A DNA stretch of 18,223 nt from Flavobacteriales bacterium. Lineage in GTDB: Bacteria; Bacteroidota; Bacteroidia; Flavobacteriales_D; Parvicellaceae. The stretch is taken from assembly GCA_015488785.1 (NCBI GenBank), contig WFNC01000200.1:1-18223 (forward strand), given 5' to 3'. The translations under genes and the position numbers were made by a program. Numbering within the stretch: the first letter of the stretch is position 1; every line of letters starts with the position of its first letter. This document shows positions 6,439 to 14,501 of this stretch, one piece after another. The notes under the pieces were generated by a model, which was not told the origin of the DNA, ran no database searches, and saw only the letters and a list, made by a program, of their open reading frames with translations.

Positions 6439-7263
6439 ATGGCAATTACAGCTAAAGAAGTAAATGAATTAAGAAAAAAAACCGGTGCAGGAATGATGGA
6501 CTGCAAAAAAGCTTTAGTTGAAGCTGACGGTAATATGGAAGAAGCAATTGATAACTTACGTAAGAAAGGTCAAAAAATTGCAGCCAAAAGAGGAGATAGA
6601 GATGCGAGTGAAGGTTTAGTTATTGCTAAAGCTTCTGCTGATAAGTCAAAAGGAATTATTGTGACACTTAACTGTGAAACAGATTTCGTGGCGAAAAATG
6701 CTGACTTTGTTGATTTTGCAAACAAAATAGCTGATATCGCAATAGAAACTGGTGTTTCTACAGCGGAAGAATTGTTAGCTAAAGATTTTGATGGTACTTT
6801 ATCTATTGGAGATAAAATCGTTGAGCAAACTGGAGTAATTGGTGAAAAATTAGAAGTTAAAACATTAGAAGTTGTTGAAGCTGCGAGTGTTGTAGTTTAT
6901 AATCACCCAGGTAATCAAATCGCTACTATAGTTGGATTGACTAAAGATGCTGATGACGAAGGAAAACAAGTAGCAATGCAAGTTGCAGCTATGGCTCCTA
7001 TCGCTTTAGATGAATCTGAAGTTTCTCAAGAAACAATTGATAGAGAATTGAAAGTTGGAGAAGAGTTAGCGATACAAGAAGGGAAACCTGCTGAAATGGC
7101 TGCTAAAATTGCTCAAGGTAGATTAAAGAAGTTCTTTAAAGAAACTACTTTATTAAACCAAGCTTTTGTTAGAGATAACAAAAAATCAGTAAGACAATTT
7201 TTACAAGATGTAGATAAAGATTTAACCGTAACAGCTTTTAAACGAGTATCGTTATCAAATTAA
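6439..7263 (+). CDS. tsf: Elongation factor Ts
   Basis: EF-Ts is the guanine nucleotide exchange factor that recycles EF-Tu from GDP to GTP. The 274-residue product has the N-terminal UBA-like domain (about 1-55) with the signature LRKKTGAGMMDCKKAL. The central core carries CETDFVAKN (about 79-87), the segment that contacts EF-Tu, and the subdomain with VAMQVAAMAPIAL. Its length matches the shorter EF-Ts form. It is the last gene of the ribosomal operon, ending 15 bp before a strong intrinsic terminator. Confidence 0.98.
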   Translation: MAITAKEVNELRKKTGAGMMDCKKALVEADGNMEEAIDNLRKKGQKIAAKRGDRDASEGLVIAKASADKSKGIIVTLNCETDFVAKNADFVDFANKIADIAIETGVSTAEELLAKDFDGTLSIGDKIVEQTGVIGEKLEVKTLEVVEAASVVVYNHPGNQIATIVGLTKDADDEGKQVAMQVAAMAPIALDESEVSQETIDRELKVGEELAIQEGKPAEMAAKIAQGRLKKFFKETTLLNQAFVRDNKKSVRQFLQDVDKDLTVTAFKRVSLSN

Positions 7264-7278
7264 TTCTTATTAATATTT

Positions 7279-7307
7279 AAAGAGAGCTTTTTAGCTCTCT
7301 TTTTTTT
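7279..7307 (+). terminator. Intrinsic terminator of the ribosomal operon
   Basis: AAAGAGAGCT (7279-7288) and AGCTCTCTTT (7293-7302) form a perfect 10-bp stem with a TTTT loop. The run of T continues to 7307. It directly follows tsf. Confidence 0.9.
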
Positions 7308-7320
7308 GCTTAAAATTGAC

Positions 7321-7346
7321 ATACTCAACAATATACCTTTGAGTAT
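7321..7346. other. 8-bp inverted repeat between tsf and pyrH
   Basis: ATACTCAA (7321-7328) and TTGAGTAT (7339-7346) are perfect inverted repeats with a 10-nt loop. They lie about 60 bp upstream of the candidate pyrH -7 element, where an operator could sit. No function is assignable. Confidence 0.35.
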
Positions 7347-7409
7347 ATAACTGAAAGTCACAGAATAATACCAAATGAATAATGAAATTCGATATAAAAA
7401 TATAGAATT

Positions 7410-7417
7410 TATTTTTG
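7410..7417 (+). promoter_or_regulatory. Candidate -7 element for pyrH-frr (TATTTTTG)
   Basis: TATTTTTG matches TAnnTTTG exactly. No clear TTTG or TTG box is found about 19 nt upstream. It would give a leader of about 130 nt before the pyrH ATG. Confidence 0.35.
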
Positions 7418-7553
7418 CTTAGACGATGAAAGTAAAATTAGAATAGCTATAGTTATTGTAATTTTATTTGAAGAAGTTTAAGTGATAATAAAACTATTTA
7501 TATATTGCATTTCATTATTTAATTGGTATAATACTATACGAAAATTAACCAAT

Positions 7554-8261
7554 ATGAAATACAAAAGAATTTTACTAAAGTTAAGTGGTGAAGCTTTAAT
7601 GGGAACTAAACAATTTGGAATTGATAACAGTCGTTTGGTTGTATATGCAAAACAGATTAAGGAAATTTCTGATTTGGGTGTTGAAGTCGCTATTGTTATT
7701 GGAGGAGGAAATATTTTTAGAGGTGTTCAAGCCGAAGAAGGAGGTATGGAAAGAACGCAAGGAGACTATATGGGAATGCTTGCAACGATGATTAATAGTA
7801 TGGCGTTGCAATCTGCCTTAGAAGTTCAAGGAGTTCATACACGTTTGCAATCTGCAATAAAAATGGAAGCTATTGCAGAACCTTTTATTAAACGAAAAGC
7901 AGTAAGACACCTAGAAAAAGGAAGGGTTGTGATCTTTGGCTCTGGAACAGGAAGTCCATTTTTTACAACCGATTCTGCAGCATCGTTAAGAGCGATAGAA
8001 ATTGACGCAGAGGTTATTCTTAAAGGAACTCGCGTCGATGGTATTTATACAGAAGATCCAGAGAAAAATCCAAATGCTAAGAAATATAAGAATTTAACTT
8101 TTGATGAAGCTTATTCTAAAGATTTAAAAGTAATGGATATGACAGCTTTTACGTTGTGTAAAGAAAATAACGTTCCAATTATCGTTTTTGATATGAATAC
8201 TCCTGGTAATTTAAAGAAAGTTGTAGCAGGTGAAGAGATTGGAACTTTGGTAGAAGTTTAA
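7554..8261 (+). CDS. pyrH: UMP kinase
   Basis: The cytosolic hexameric enzyme phosphorylates UMP to UDP with ATP, in pyrimidine nucleotide synthesis. It belongs to the amino-acid kinase fold and is not related to eukaryotic UMP/CMP kinases. From ATG at 7554 the product is 235 residues, the usual size. It carries KLSGEAL (9-15), the glycine-rich GGGNIFRG (50-57), GDYMGMLATMINSMAL, GSGTGSPFFTTDSAASLRA with the acidic DSAA segment, and KGTRVDGIYTEDP. The frame is open to a GTG at 7482, but those extra 24 residues are hydrophobic and unlike the family, so I reject that start. frr follows after 60 nt, the conserved pyrH-frr pair. Confidence 0.97.
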   Translation: MKYKRILLKLSGEALMGTKQFGIDNSRLVVYAKQIKEISDLGVEVAIVIGGGNIFRGVQAEEGGMERTQGDYMGMLATMINSMALQSALEVQGVHTRLQSAIKMEAIAEPFIKRKAVRHLEKGRVVIFGSGTGSPFFTTDSAASLRAIEIDAEVILKGTRVDGIYTEDPEKNPNAKKYKNLTFDEAYSKDLKVMDMTAFTLCKENNVPIIVFDMNTPGNLKKVVAGEEIGTLVEV

Positions 8262-8321
8262 ATAGTTATTATTTTATAAAAAGAAAATTATTACCTTTAC
8301 GTAAATTAGAATTTTGAGATT

Positions 8322-8885
8322 ATGAACGAAGAAGTACAGATGGCAATAAGTGAAGCTAAAGAGGGAATGGAAAACTCTTTAGAACATTTAAGACAAGAAT
8401 TAATTAAAATTAGAGCTGGTAGAGCAACTCCTTCTATGTTGAGTAGTGTAATGGTTGAATACTATGGTACGCCAACTCCTTTAGCTCAAGTAGCTAATGT
8501 TGCAACTTCTGATGCGAGAACAATTACGGTTCAGCCTTGGGAAAAATCTATTTTAGTCGATGTTGTAAAAGCAATACAAAATGCTAATTTGGGACTAAAT
8601 CCTCAGAACAATGGTGAGTTAATCATTATTTCTGTTCCTATGCTTACCGAAGAAAGAAGAAAAGATTTGTGTAAGAAAGCTAAAGCAGTTGGTGAACATT
8701 CTAAAGTTGGTATTAGAGGGAAAAGAAAAGATGCAAATGATTTTATAAAATCGCTTAAATCGGATGGTTTAAGTGAAGATATTGCGAAATCAGCTGAAGA
8801 CTCAATACAAAAATTAACGAATGATTACATCACGAAAATTGATGAAATTATTGATGCTAAAGAAATTGATATTATGAAAGTTTAA
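8322..8885 (+). CDS. frr: Ribosome recycling factor
   Basis: RRF works with EF-G to split post-termination ribosomes into subunits. The 187-residue product has the three-helix-bundle signature near the N-terminus (LRQELIKIRAGRATPSML, about 23-40), the PxxxPL hinge region (YYGTPTPLAQVANV), and the VGIRGKRKDAND helix whose arginines contact 23S rRNA. The start MNEEVQ is the typical one for Flavobacteriia; an internal ATG at 8331 is less likely. It lies 60 nt after pyrH. A weak -7-like TACCTTTA (8292-8299) lies in that gap, but co-transcription with pyrH is more likely. A perfect terminator follows. Confidence 0.97.
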   Translation: MNEEVQMAISEAKEGMENSLEHLRQELIKIRAGRATPSMLSSVMVEYYGTPTPLAQVANVATSDARTITVQPWEKSILVDVVKAIQNANLGLNPQNNGELIIISVPMLTEERRKDLCKKAKAVGEHSKVGIRGKRKDANDFIKSLKSDGLSEDIAKSAEDSIQKLTNDYITKIDEIIDAKEIDIMKV

Positions 8886-8905
8886 CTTTCAAATGATTTT
8901 AGTTT

Positions 8906-8939
8906 AGGTCTGTAAGTTTTACTTACAGACCTTTTTTTT
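8906..8939 (+). terminator. Intrinsic terminator after frr
   Basis: AGGTCTGTAAGT (8906-8917) and ACTTACAGACCT (8921-8932) form a perfect 12-bp stem with a TTT loop, followed by an unbroken T run to 8939. It is the strongest terminator in the window. Confidence 0.93.
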
Positions 8940-8983
8940 GCCACATTTTTATTTTAATGGGTATTAGTTATTACCTTAGTCAA

Positions 8984-10069
8984 ATGCTTTCAGATAAAGA
9001 GAAAAATAGATACAATAGACATTTAAAATTGAATAATGTCGGCTTATTAGGTCAAAATAAACTTAAAAAAGCAAGTGTTTTAGTTGTTGGAGCAGGTGGT
9101 TTAGGCTGTCCAATTTTGCAATATTTAACCGCTGCTGGGGTTGGGAAAATTGGAGTTGTTGATGATGATAAAATTGAAGAATCTAACCTACAACGTCAAA
9201 TATTATTCAATTCGGAAGATGTTGGAAAACAAAAAGCTATAGTTGCTGTCGAAAAATTGTCGAAACAAAATCCATTTGTACAATTGAAGTACTACAACGA
9301 ACGGTTGACTACAAAAAACGCCCTAACTCTTTTTTCAAAGTATGATATTATAGTTGACGGAACAGATAATTTTTCGACGAGGTATTTAATTAATGACGCT
9401 TGCATTCTAGCAAATAAACCCTTGGTATTTGGAGCTATTTATCAATTTGAAGGACAATTAAGCGTCTTTAATTATAAAGGAGGTCCTTCGTATAGATGCT
9501 TATTTCCTGAACCTCCTAAAGAAAATCTAACACCAAATTGTTCAGAAGTTGGTGTTCTTGGAGTTTTACCCGGTGTTATGGGAACGATGCAAGCGAATGA
9601 AGTACTCAAAATAATACTCGAGATTGGCGAAGTGTTGAGCGGGAAATTAAAAGTTTTAAATTTATTAGATAACACAAGTTATACACTTCAAATCGCAAAA
9701 AACAGTGAGCAATTAGAGCGTGTAAAATCAAGAGGGTTAGAAGATAATTACGATCTGTTTTGTGGTATTAACGAAAGTAAAGCGTTTAAAAGGGTGACGC
9801 TTTTAGAAGCTAAAACGCTTGTTGGTGATAATGATTATTTGTTTTTAGACGTAAGAGAAGAATGGGAACAACCACAAATAAAGGAACTTAATGCCTTGCA
9901 AATTCCTTTGGATGAAATTGATGAGTTGGTAGCGGAAATACCAAAAGACAAAAAGCTAATTGTCTTTTGCCAAACAGGCGGAAGAAGTAAACAAGCAATT
10001 TTATTTTTGGAAAAAGAATTTGGGTTCAATAACTTATATAATTTGGAAGATGGTGTTTTGGGGTGGTAA
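8984..10069 (+). CDS. MoeB/ThiF-type E1-like adenylyltransferase with C-terminal rhodanese domain
   Basis: Enzymes of this family adenylate the C-terminal glycine of a ubiquitin-like sulfur carrier (MoaD or ThiS) so that it can be thiolated for molybdopterin or thiazole synthesis. Counting from ATG 8984 (361 residues), the E1-like domain has RYNRH (9-13), the nucleotide loop GAGGLG (36-41), DDDKIEESNLQRQ, DGTDN, SYRCLFPEPP and a Cys in NCSEVGVLG (Cys186). The rhodanese domain covers about 276-361 with active loop CQTGGRS (Cys329), as in MoeZ/MOCS3. In E. coli MoeB, two CxxC pairs bind zinc; here each pair retains one Cys (SYRC, Cys172; DLFCG, Cys260). An upstream in-frame ATG at 8957 adds nine unconserved residues, so I prefer 8984. 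No moa or thi genes lie nearby, so MoeB and ThiF cannot be told apart. Confidence 0.88.
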   Translation: MLSDKEKNRYNRHLKLNNVGLLGQNKLKKASVLVVGAGGLGCPILQYLTAAGVGKIGVVDDDKIEESNLQRQILFNSEDVGKQKAIVAVEKLSKQNPFVQLKYYNERLTTKNALTLFSKYDIIVDGTDNFSTRYLINDACILANKPLVFGAIYQFEGQLSVFNYKGGPSYRCLFPEPPKENLTPNCSEVGVLGVLPGVMGTMQANEVLKIILEIGEVLSGKLKVLNLLDNTSYTLQIAKNSEQLERVKSRGLEDNYDLFCGINESKAFKRVTLLEAKTLVGDNDYLFLDVREEWEQPQIKELNALQIPLDEIDELVAEIPKDKKLIVFCQTGGRSKQAILFLEKEFGFNNLYNLEDGVLGW

Positions 10070-10086
10070 ACAAAACAATATATTTA
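10057..10086 (+). promoter_or_regulatory. Candidate promoter of the DUF5723 gene
   Basis: TTTG (10057-10060), an 18-nt spacer and TATATTTA (10079-10086) match the Bacteroidota promoter except for the last base. The -33 box lies within the last codons of the upstream gene. The leader to ATG 10124 would be about 30 nt. Confidence 0.35.
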
Positions 10087-10123
10087 CAACAATTTACGTT
10101 AATACAATCTTCTCTTCTATATT

Positions 10124-11626
10124 ATGAAACAACTTATTTTATCCATATCTATATTTATTTGTGTTTTTAATGCGGTAGGGCAACAAGATTTGAGCTTATA
10201 CTACATGGATAATCTACAGCAAGTAGAACAGGTAAATCCTGCAAGGCGACCAAAGTTTAAAGTTAATGTAGGTATCCCAGGTTTGTCTTCTATTTATTTT
10301 AATCATTTTAATACGGTTTTTACTCCTAAAGACTTTTTTAAAAATTCTAAGTCAACTATTTTTATACCTACTAATGGAAAAATGCCTGAACTAAGAAAGC
10401 AGCATTTGAAAAGAATGTGGACGAATAGAAATTATATTGGAATACATGTAAAAGAAGATTTAATTCATTTTGGTTTTGTTCTAAAAGAAAATTATGTAAA
10501 TTTTAGTATTACAGAGAATGTGTCGGCTCGGGTGACCTTACCTGGGGATTTGCTCGAATTTCCGATAAGAGTAACCGAAGATCCAACTCAATTCGATGGG
10601 AAAACACAAAGTTTTAGAGGCTTGAATTTACATTTGAATCACTATCGAGAATATGGAATAGGAATATCTCATCCGATTAATGAAAACATTAATATTGGAG
10701 GTAAAATAAAATACCTCTATGGAATGGAAAATGTTTATACAAAGAAAAATTCATTGAGAGCAGGGTTCGATACCAATGATAAAACAATTTATAGTAAAGG
10801 AGAAATTAAAATAAATAGTTCTGGATTATCATCTCTAGGCAATGAGTCAGCAATGAATTATTTATTCAAAAAGAAAAATAGAGGTTTAGGTCTTGATTTG
10901 GGGATAGAAAATCAGCTAAATGAGAAAACAACCGTGTCATTGAGTGTAACTGATTTAGGTTTTATTCGATGGAAAAATGGGAATAAAAACCTTGTGGCGA
11001 GCAATGGGAATATAGGAGATAAAATAGTTGACGTTTCGGAGGAAGTATTGTCAAAACCTACATACAGTCAAGACTCTGTCGATAATGCGATCAATGATTT
11101 GTCAAATGATTTGTCTGGAGATGGATTGTACGAATATAATAGTAAAAAATATACGACGTTTTTAATTACTCAAGTTTATTTTGGAGGTATTCGAAAGCTT
11201 TATGAGACCGAAAAACTTAGTGGTAAAGCAAGTGCCCTTTTACATGCTGAAGTTTATAAATGGAGGGTTAGACCTTCTTTGACTTTGGCTTACTACCAAA
11301 CAGTTGGAAAATGGTTGCAAGTAAATGTTTCTTATTCATATATCAATCGTGATTTTAGAAATTTAGGAGCTGGATTTACAGCGAAGTTAGGTCCTTTTCA
11401 ATATTATTTAATTATTGATAATTTAATGCCTTTGAAAAGAGCTAAAATTCAATTCGGTGATGAAGGAAAACCTAGTCAATATCCAAAATTTAGTAAAACA
11501 ATCCATCTTAAAACAGGTATAAACCTAGTGTTTAGAAAAAGAAAACTTGGAGGTAGGTTTTATAAAAACTCGAAAGGTAATCCTACGAAGTTTAAGAAAG
11601 ATAAGTATAGTTGTCCGACGATGTAA
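10124..11626 (+). CDS. DUF5723 family protein, probable outer-membrane beta-barrel
   Basis: Residues 1-19 form a signal peptide (MKQLILSISIFICVFNAVG, then QQDLS). The mature start, QQDLSLYYMDNLQQVEQVNPA, closely resembles the DUF5723 family of Bacteroidota exported proteins, as does the following VNVGIPGLSSIYFNH. The rest is rich in alternating hydrophobic and polar strands with aromatic residues, such as GIGISHPINENINIGGKIKYLYG and WLQVNVSYSYINRDFRNLGAGF. This suggests an outer-membrane barrel related in style to PorV or FadL proteins. The function of the family is not known. The last 30 residues form a Lys/Arg/Gly-rich tail ending in SCPTM, which looks non-barrel. The gene stands alone, followed by the inverted copy of the dispersed 74-bp repeat. 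Confidence 0.75.
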   Translation: MKQLILSISIFICVFNAVGQQDLSLYYMDNLQQVEQVNPARRPKFKVNVGIPGLSSIYFNHFNTVFTPKDFFKNSKSTIFIPTNGKMPELRKQHLKRMWTNRNYIGIHVKEDLIHFGFVLKENYVNFSITENVSARVTLPGDLLEFPIRVTEDPTQFDGKTQSFRGLNLHLNHYREYGIGISHPINENINIGGKIKYLYGMENVYTKKNSLRAGFDTNDKTIYSKGEIKINSSGLSSLGNESAMNYLFKKKNRGLGLDLGIENQLNEKTTVSLSVTDLGFIRWKNGNKNLVASNGNIGDKIVDVSEEVLSKPTYSQDSVDNAINDLSNDLSGDGLYEYNSKKYTTFLITQVYFGGIRKLYETEKLSGKASALLHAEVYKWRVRPSLTLAYYQTVGKWLQVNVSYSYINRDFRNLGAGFTAKLGPFQYYLIIDNLMPLKRAKIQFGDEGKPSQYPKFSKTIHLKTGINLVFRKRKLGGRFYKNSKGNPTKFKKDKYSCPTM

Positions 11627-11716
11627 TGTTTAAATGAGTTCGATTATTTTAGATGAAAATGTAACGTTTTACACTCTGTTTTATTTTAGTAATTGGTTTC
11701 TCGTCTAGATCTTTTT

Positions 11717-11790
11717 GCGTTAGGGATAGTAGCGGCATCCTTTTTTGTTTTTTACAAAAAAGATATAGCGAATAGCCCGTTTAAACGCCC
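11717..11790 (-). repeat. 74-bp dispersed structured repeat, copy 2 (inverted)
   Basis: Read on the minus strand, this is GGGCGTTTAAACG through CTATCCCTAACGC, matching 4166-4239 at 66 of 74 positions with no gaps. The arm CGTTTAAACG is a perfect 10-bp palindrome, where copy 1 has CGTTCGAGCG. The central hairpin stem is unchanged. It lies between the DUF5723 gene and the lamin-tail gene, in the opposite orientation to the flanking genes. Confidence 0.85.
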
Positions 11791-11868
11791 TAATAAAAAA
11801 AAACATTTCTTTAAGCAAAGTAGTATCTAATAGTTTTCTGTATATTTATAGCTATTAAATTACTTGTT

Positions 11869-14478
11869 ATGAAATTATTGATTCAATTATTTATTACAAC
11901 ACTGTTAATTTCGATTAGTTTTGTTAGTCTAGCTCAACTGTCTGATGATTTTTCGGATGGGGATTTTTCTTCAAATCCAACTTGGACTGGGGATATTACG
12001 AAATATGTAGTTACAGGGTCTGGGCGTTTACATAGTAATGGACCTGCGCAAAGTGATACGGCTTATTTGGCGACTAATGTTGGTAATTTAGATTTTTCGA
12101 ATACAATTGTTTGGGAGTTTTTTGTGCAAATGGATTTGAACCCGTCGAATAGTAACAACGCTAGAATTTATTTGGTTTCTGATAATGCTAATTTAAAAAC
12201 AGCTCTAAATGGTTATTTTATAAGAATTGGAGAAAATGGAAGTTCAGATGCGTTAAAGTTTTATAAACAGACTGGTACAACAGCGACATTACTCTATTCT
12301 GGGACTGGAAATACATTTGGAAGTAGCCCTACGGCAAGTATAAAGGTAACTAGAACTTCTAGCGGAGATTGGACTTTTGAGAGTGATGCTACTGGCGGAA
12401 CGACTTATGTTCCAGAGGGGATGATAAATAATACAGACATTGTTGCTTCTCAGTTTTTTGGAATATGGAGTAAATATACGGCTTCTAATTCTCCTAATTT
12501 TTTGTATGATAATTTTACAATCACAGCAAATACAATAGTTGACAATACTGCTCCAATATTTTCTGATTTAACAATTGTATCAAGTACGCAATTAGATGTA
12601 AGTTTTAATGAACCATTGGAAAGTACAACGGCTCAAACAATTACAAATTTTAGTGTCAATAACGGTATCGGAAACCCGACGAGTGCGGTTTTAGATGGAA
12701 GTGATCCAACGCTAATTCATTTAACTTTTGCAACCGCTTTTGTTGATGGGCAAACCAATGAAATAACGATTGAAAATATAGAAGATTTATCGAATAATGT
12801 AACGCCTTTGGAGAGTCATGATTTTCTTTATTTTGTGCCTGTTACAGCGAGCTATAAAGATTTGGTTATCAACGAAATATTTGCTGATCCTAGCCCTCAG
12901 CTTGGTCTTCCAATGGGAGAGTATATCGAAATTTATAATGCTTCTACCCATATTTTTAACCTTACAAATTGGACAATTGGAGATGCTTCTTCTGACGAGC
13001 AAATAGGAAATTATACGCTAATGCCGAATCAATATCTACTAATAGCTGATGATGCTTTTTCTTTTGATTATTCGATTTATAATAACGCAATTTTAGTAGC
13101 GAGCTTGCCTTCTTTTAATAATGGATCGGACGATGTTGTATTGAAAGATGAAAACGGAACTGTAGTTGATTTTGTTTCTTATTCTAGCGACTGGTATGGA
13201 AGTTCAATAAAAGCAGATGGAGGTTATACTTTAGAATTAATTAATCCAACGTTACCTTGTACGAGTTCTTCAAATTGGATTGGGTCTAATAGCCCTGATG
13301 GCGGAACTCCAGCGGTACAAAATTCAGTTTATGATATAACACTAGACACTTATTCACCAACAATTGTAAATACTTCTACCGCTAATAATGCGACAATAAA
13401 TATTTGTTTTTCTGAAACAATAGATACGGTAGGAATCAACTCTTCGTTTTTTACACTTAACAATGGGATTTCTGTTCTTTCTTATACTTTTGATGATTTA
13501 TTAGAATGTGTAGAGCTAATCACGGCACAAGGATTAGATACAGGAATTGTTTATACTGTAACTGTAAATGGACTTAGTGATTGTTCTGGTAATGCAATGT
13601 CAAACGCTACGACATCTGTAATGTTACCTCATTTAGGAAAGAAAGGAGATTTAATTATCAATGAAATATTATTCAACCCTTTTCCTGAAGGACAAGATTT
13701 TATCGAAATCTATAACAATTCGAGTAAAAATATAGATTTGCTGAATTGGCAATTGGCTAGCGTTGCAGGAGATACTGTTTCCAGTAAAAAAGTAATCTCA
13801 TCTCACTATTTATTAAAAGCTTTCGAATACGTTGTCATCACAAAAGATAGTAATAATATAAAAGAATTTTACGGTAATGCGGTTGATGGTAAATTTATTG
13901 AAATGAGTAGTCTTCCTTCTTATTCAGATGGAGCAGGTACGGTAGTTTTATTATTGCCCAATCAACAAGTTTCTGACAGTGTAGTTTATGATGATAGCTT
14001 TCAGTTTGCTTTGTTAAAGGAAACAAATGGAGTCTCTTTAGAAAGATTAGCTTTTAATCGACCTTCAAACGACGAAACAAATTGGCACAGTGCGTCTGAG
14101 TTAGTGGGGTTTGCAACTCCTACAATCAAAAATTCTCAATATACTGTTTCGGAGGAGGCAACTACAGAGTTGATGGTAGAACCTGAGATTTTCTCACCAG
14201 ACAATGATGGATTTGAAGATGTTTTGACGCTTTCATATAAAATGGATGCAAGTGGTTATGTTGGAAATATTACTATTTTTGATGCACAAGGGAGGACAAT
14301 TAGACAATTAATGCAAAATGAATTACTAGGAATAGATGGTTTTATTTCTTGGGATGGATTAAACAATAACAGAGAAAAAGCAAGAATAGGAGCGTACATT
14401 ATTTATTTCGAATATTTTGATTTAGATGGAAATGTACACGCTTTGAAGAAGGCGTGTGTTGTAGCGGGAAAATTTTAA
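11869..14478 (+). CDS. Secreted multidomain protein with two lamin tail domains
   Basis: A signal peptide spans residues 1-23 (cleavage near SLAQ). Next comes a beta-rich, lectin-like region at about 24-219 (starting DDFSDGDF, ending FLYDNFTI), then an Ig-like Big_5-type region at about 225-320. The first lamin tail domain lies at about 329-465 (KDLVINEIFADPSP, EYIEIYNAS, LTNWTIGD), a second Ig-like region at about 490-585, and a second lamin tail domain at about 591-735 (DLIINEILFNPFPEGQDFIEIYNNS). A C-terminal FlgD/CHU_C-like domain fills about 770-869 (PEIFSPDNDGFEDVL to GAYIIYFEYF). That tail resembles sorting domains of Bacteroidota but is not the classical T9SS type A tail. It probably acts in adhesion or scaffolding at the cell surface; this is inference. 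TATATTTA at 11841-11848 is a weak promoter candidate. The ATPase gene starts 23 nt downstream. Confidence 0.82.
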   Translation: MKLLIQLFITTLLISISFVSLAQLSDDFSDGDFSSNPTWTGDITKYVVTGSGRLHSNGPAQSDTAYLATNVGNLDFSNTIVWEFFVQMDLNPSNSNNARIYLVSDNANLKTALNGYFIRIGENGSSDALKFYKQTGTTATLLYSGTGNTFGSSPTASIKVTRTSSGDWTFESDATGGTTYVPEGMINNTDIVASQFFGIWSKYTASNSPNFLYDNFTITANTIVDNTAPIFSDLTIVSSTQLDVSFNEPLESTTAQTITNFSVNNGIGNPTSAVLDGSDPTLIHLTFATAFVDGQTNEITIENIEDLSNNVTPLESHDFLYFVPVTASYKDLVINEIFADPSPQLGLPMGEYIEIYNASTHIFNLTNWTIGDASSDEQIGNYTLMPNQYLLIADDAFSFDYSIYNNAILVASLPSFNNGSDDVVLKDENGTVVDFVSYSSDWYGSSIKADGGYTLELINPTLPCTSSSNWIGSNSPDGGTPAVQNSVYDITLDTYSPTIVNTSTANNATINICFSETIDTVGINSSFFTLNNGISVLSYTFDDLLECVELITAQGLDTGIVYTVTVNGLSDCSGNAMSNATTSVMLPHLGKKGDLIINEILFNPFPEGQDFIEIYNNSSKNIDLLNWQLASVAGDTVSSKKVISSHYLLKAFEYVVITKDSNNIKEFYGNAVDGKFIEMSSLPSYSDGAGTVVLLLPNQQVSDSVVYDDSFQFALLKETNGVSLERLAFNRPSNDETNWHSASELVGFATPTIKNSQYTVSEEATTELMVEPEIFSPDNDGFEDVLTLSYKMDASGYVGNITIFDAQGRTIRQLMQNELLGIDGFISWDGLNNNREKARIGAYIIYFEYFDLDGNVHALKKACVVAGKF

Positions 14479-14501
14479 GCATAAGAAAGAGCATTAAAGC
14501 A

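Noticed and set aside
7524..7545. TATAAT as a sigma-70 -10 box before pyrH
   Set aside because: Bacteroidota primary sigma factors use TAnnTTTG. TATAAT is frequent by chance in A/T-rich DNA, and it lies too close to the start codon.
7482..7553. GTG-started N-terminal extension of UMP kinase
   Set aside because: The 24 extra hydrophobic residues are absent from this cytosolic family. ATG 7554 gives the canonical MKYKRILLKLSGEAL start.
4166..11790. The inverted repeats as ends of a composite transposon
   Set aside because: The enclosed 7.5 kb is core ribosomal and housekeeping genes in the usual order, with no transposase or target-site duplication. The repeats look like independent dispersed elements.
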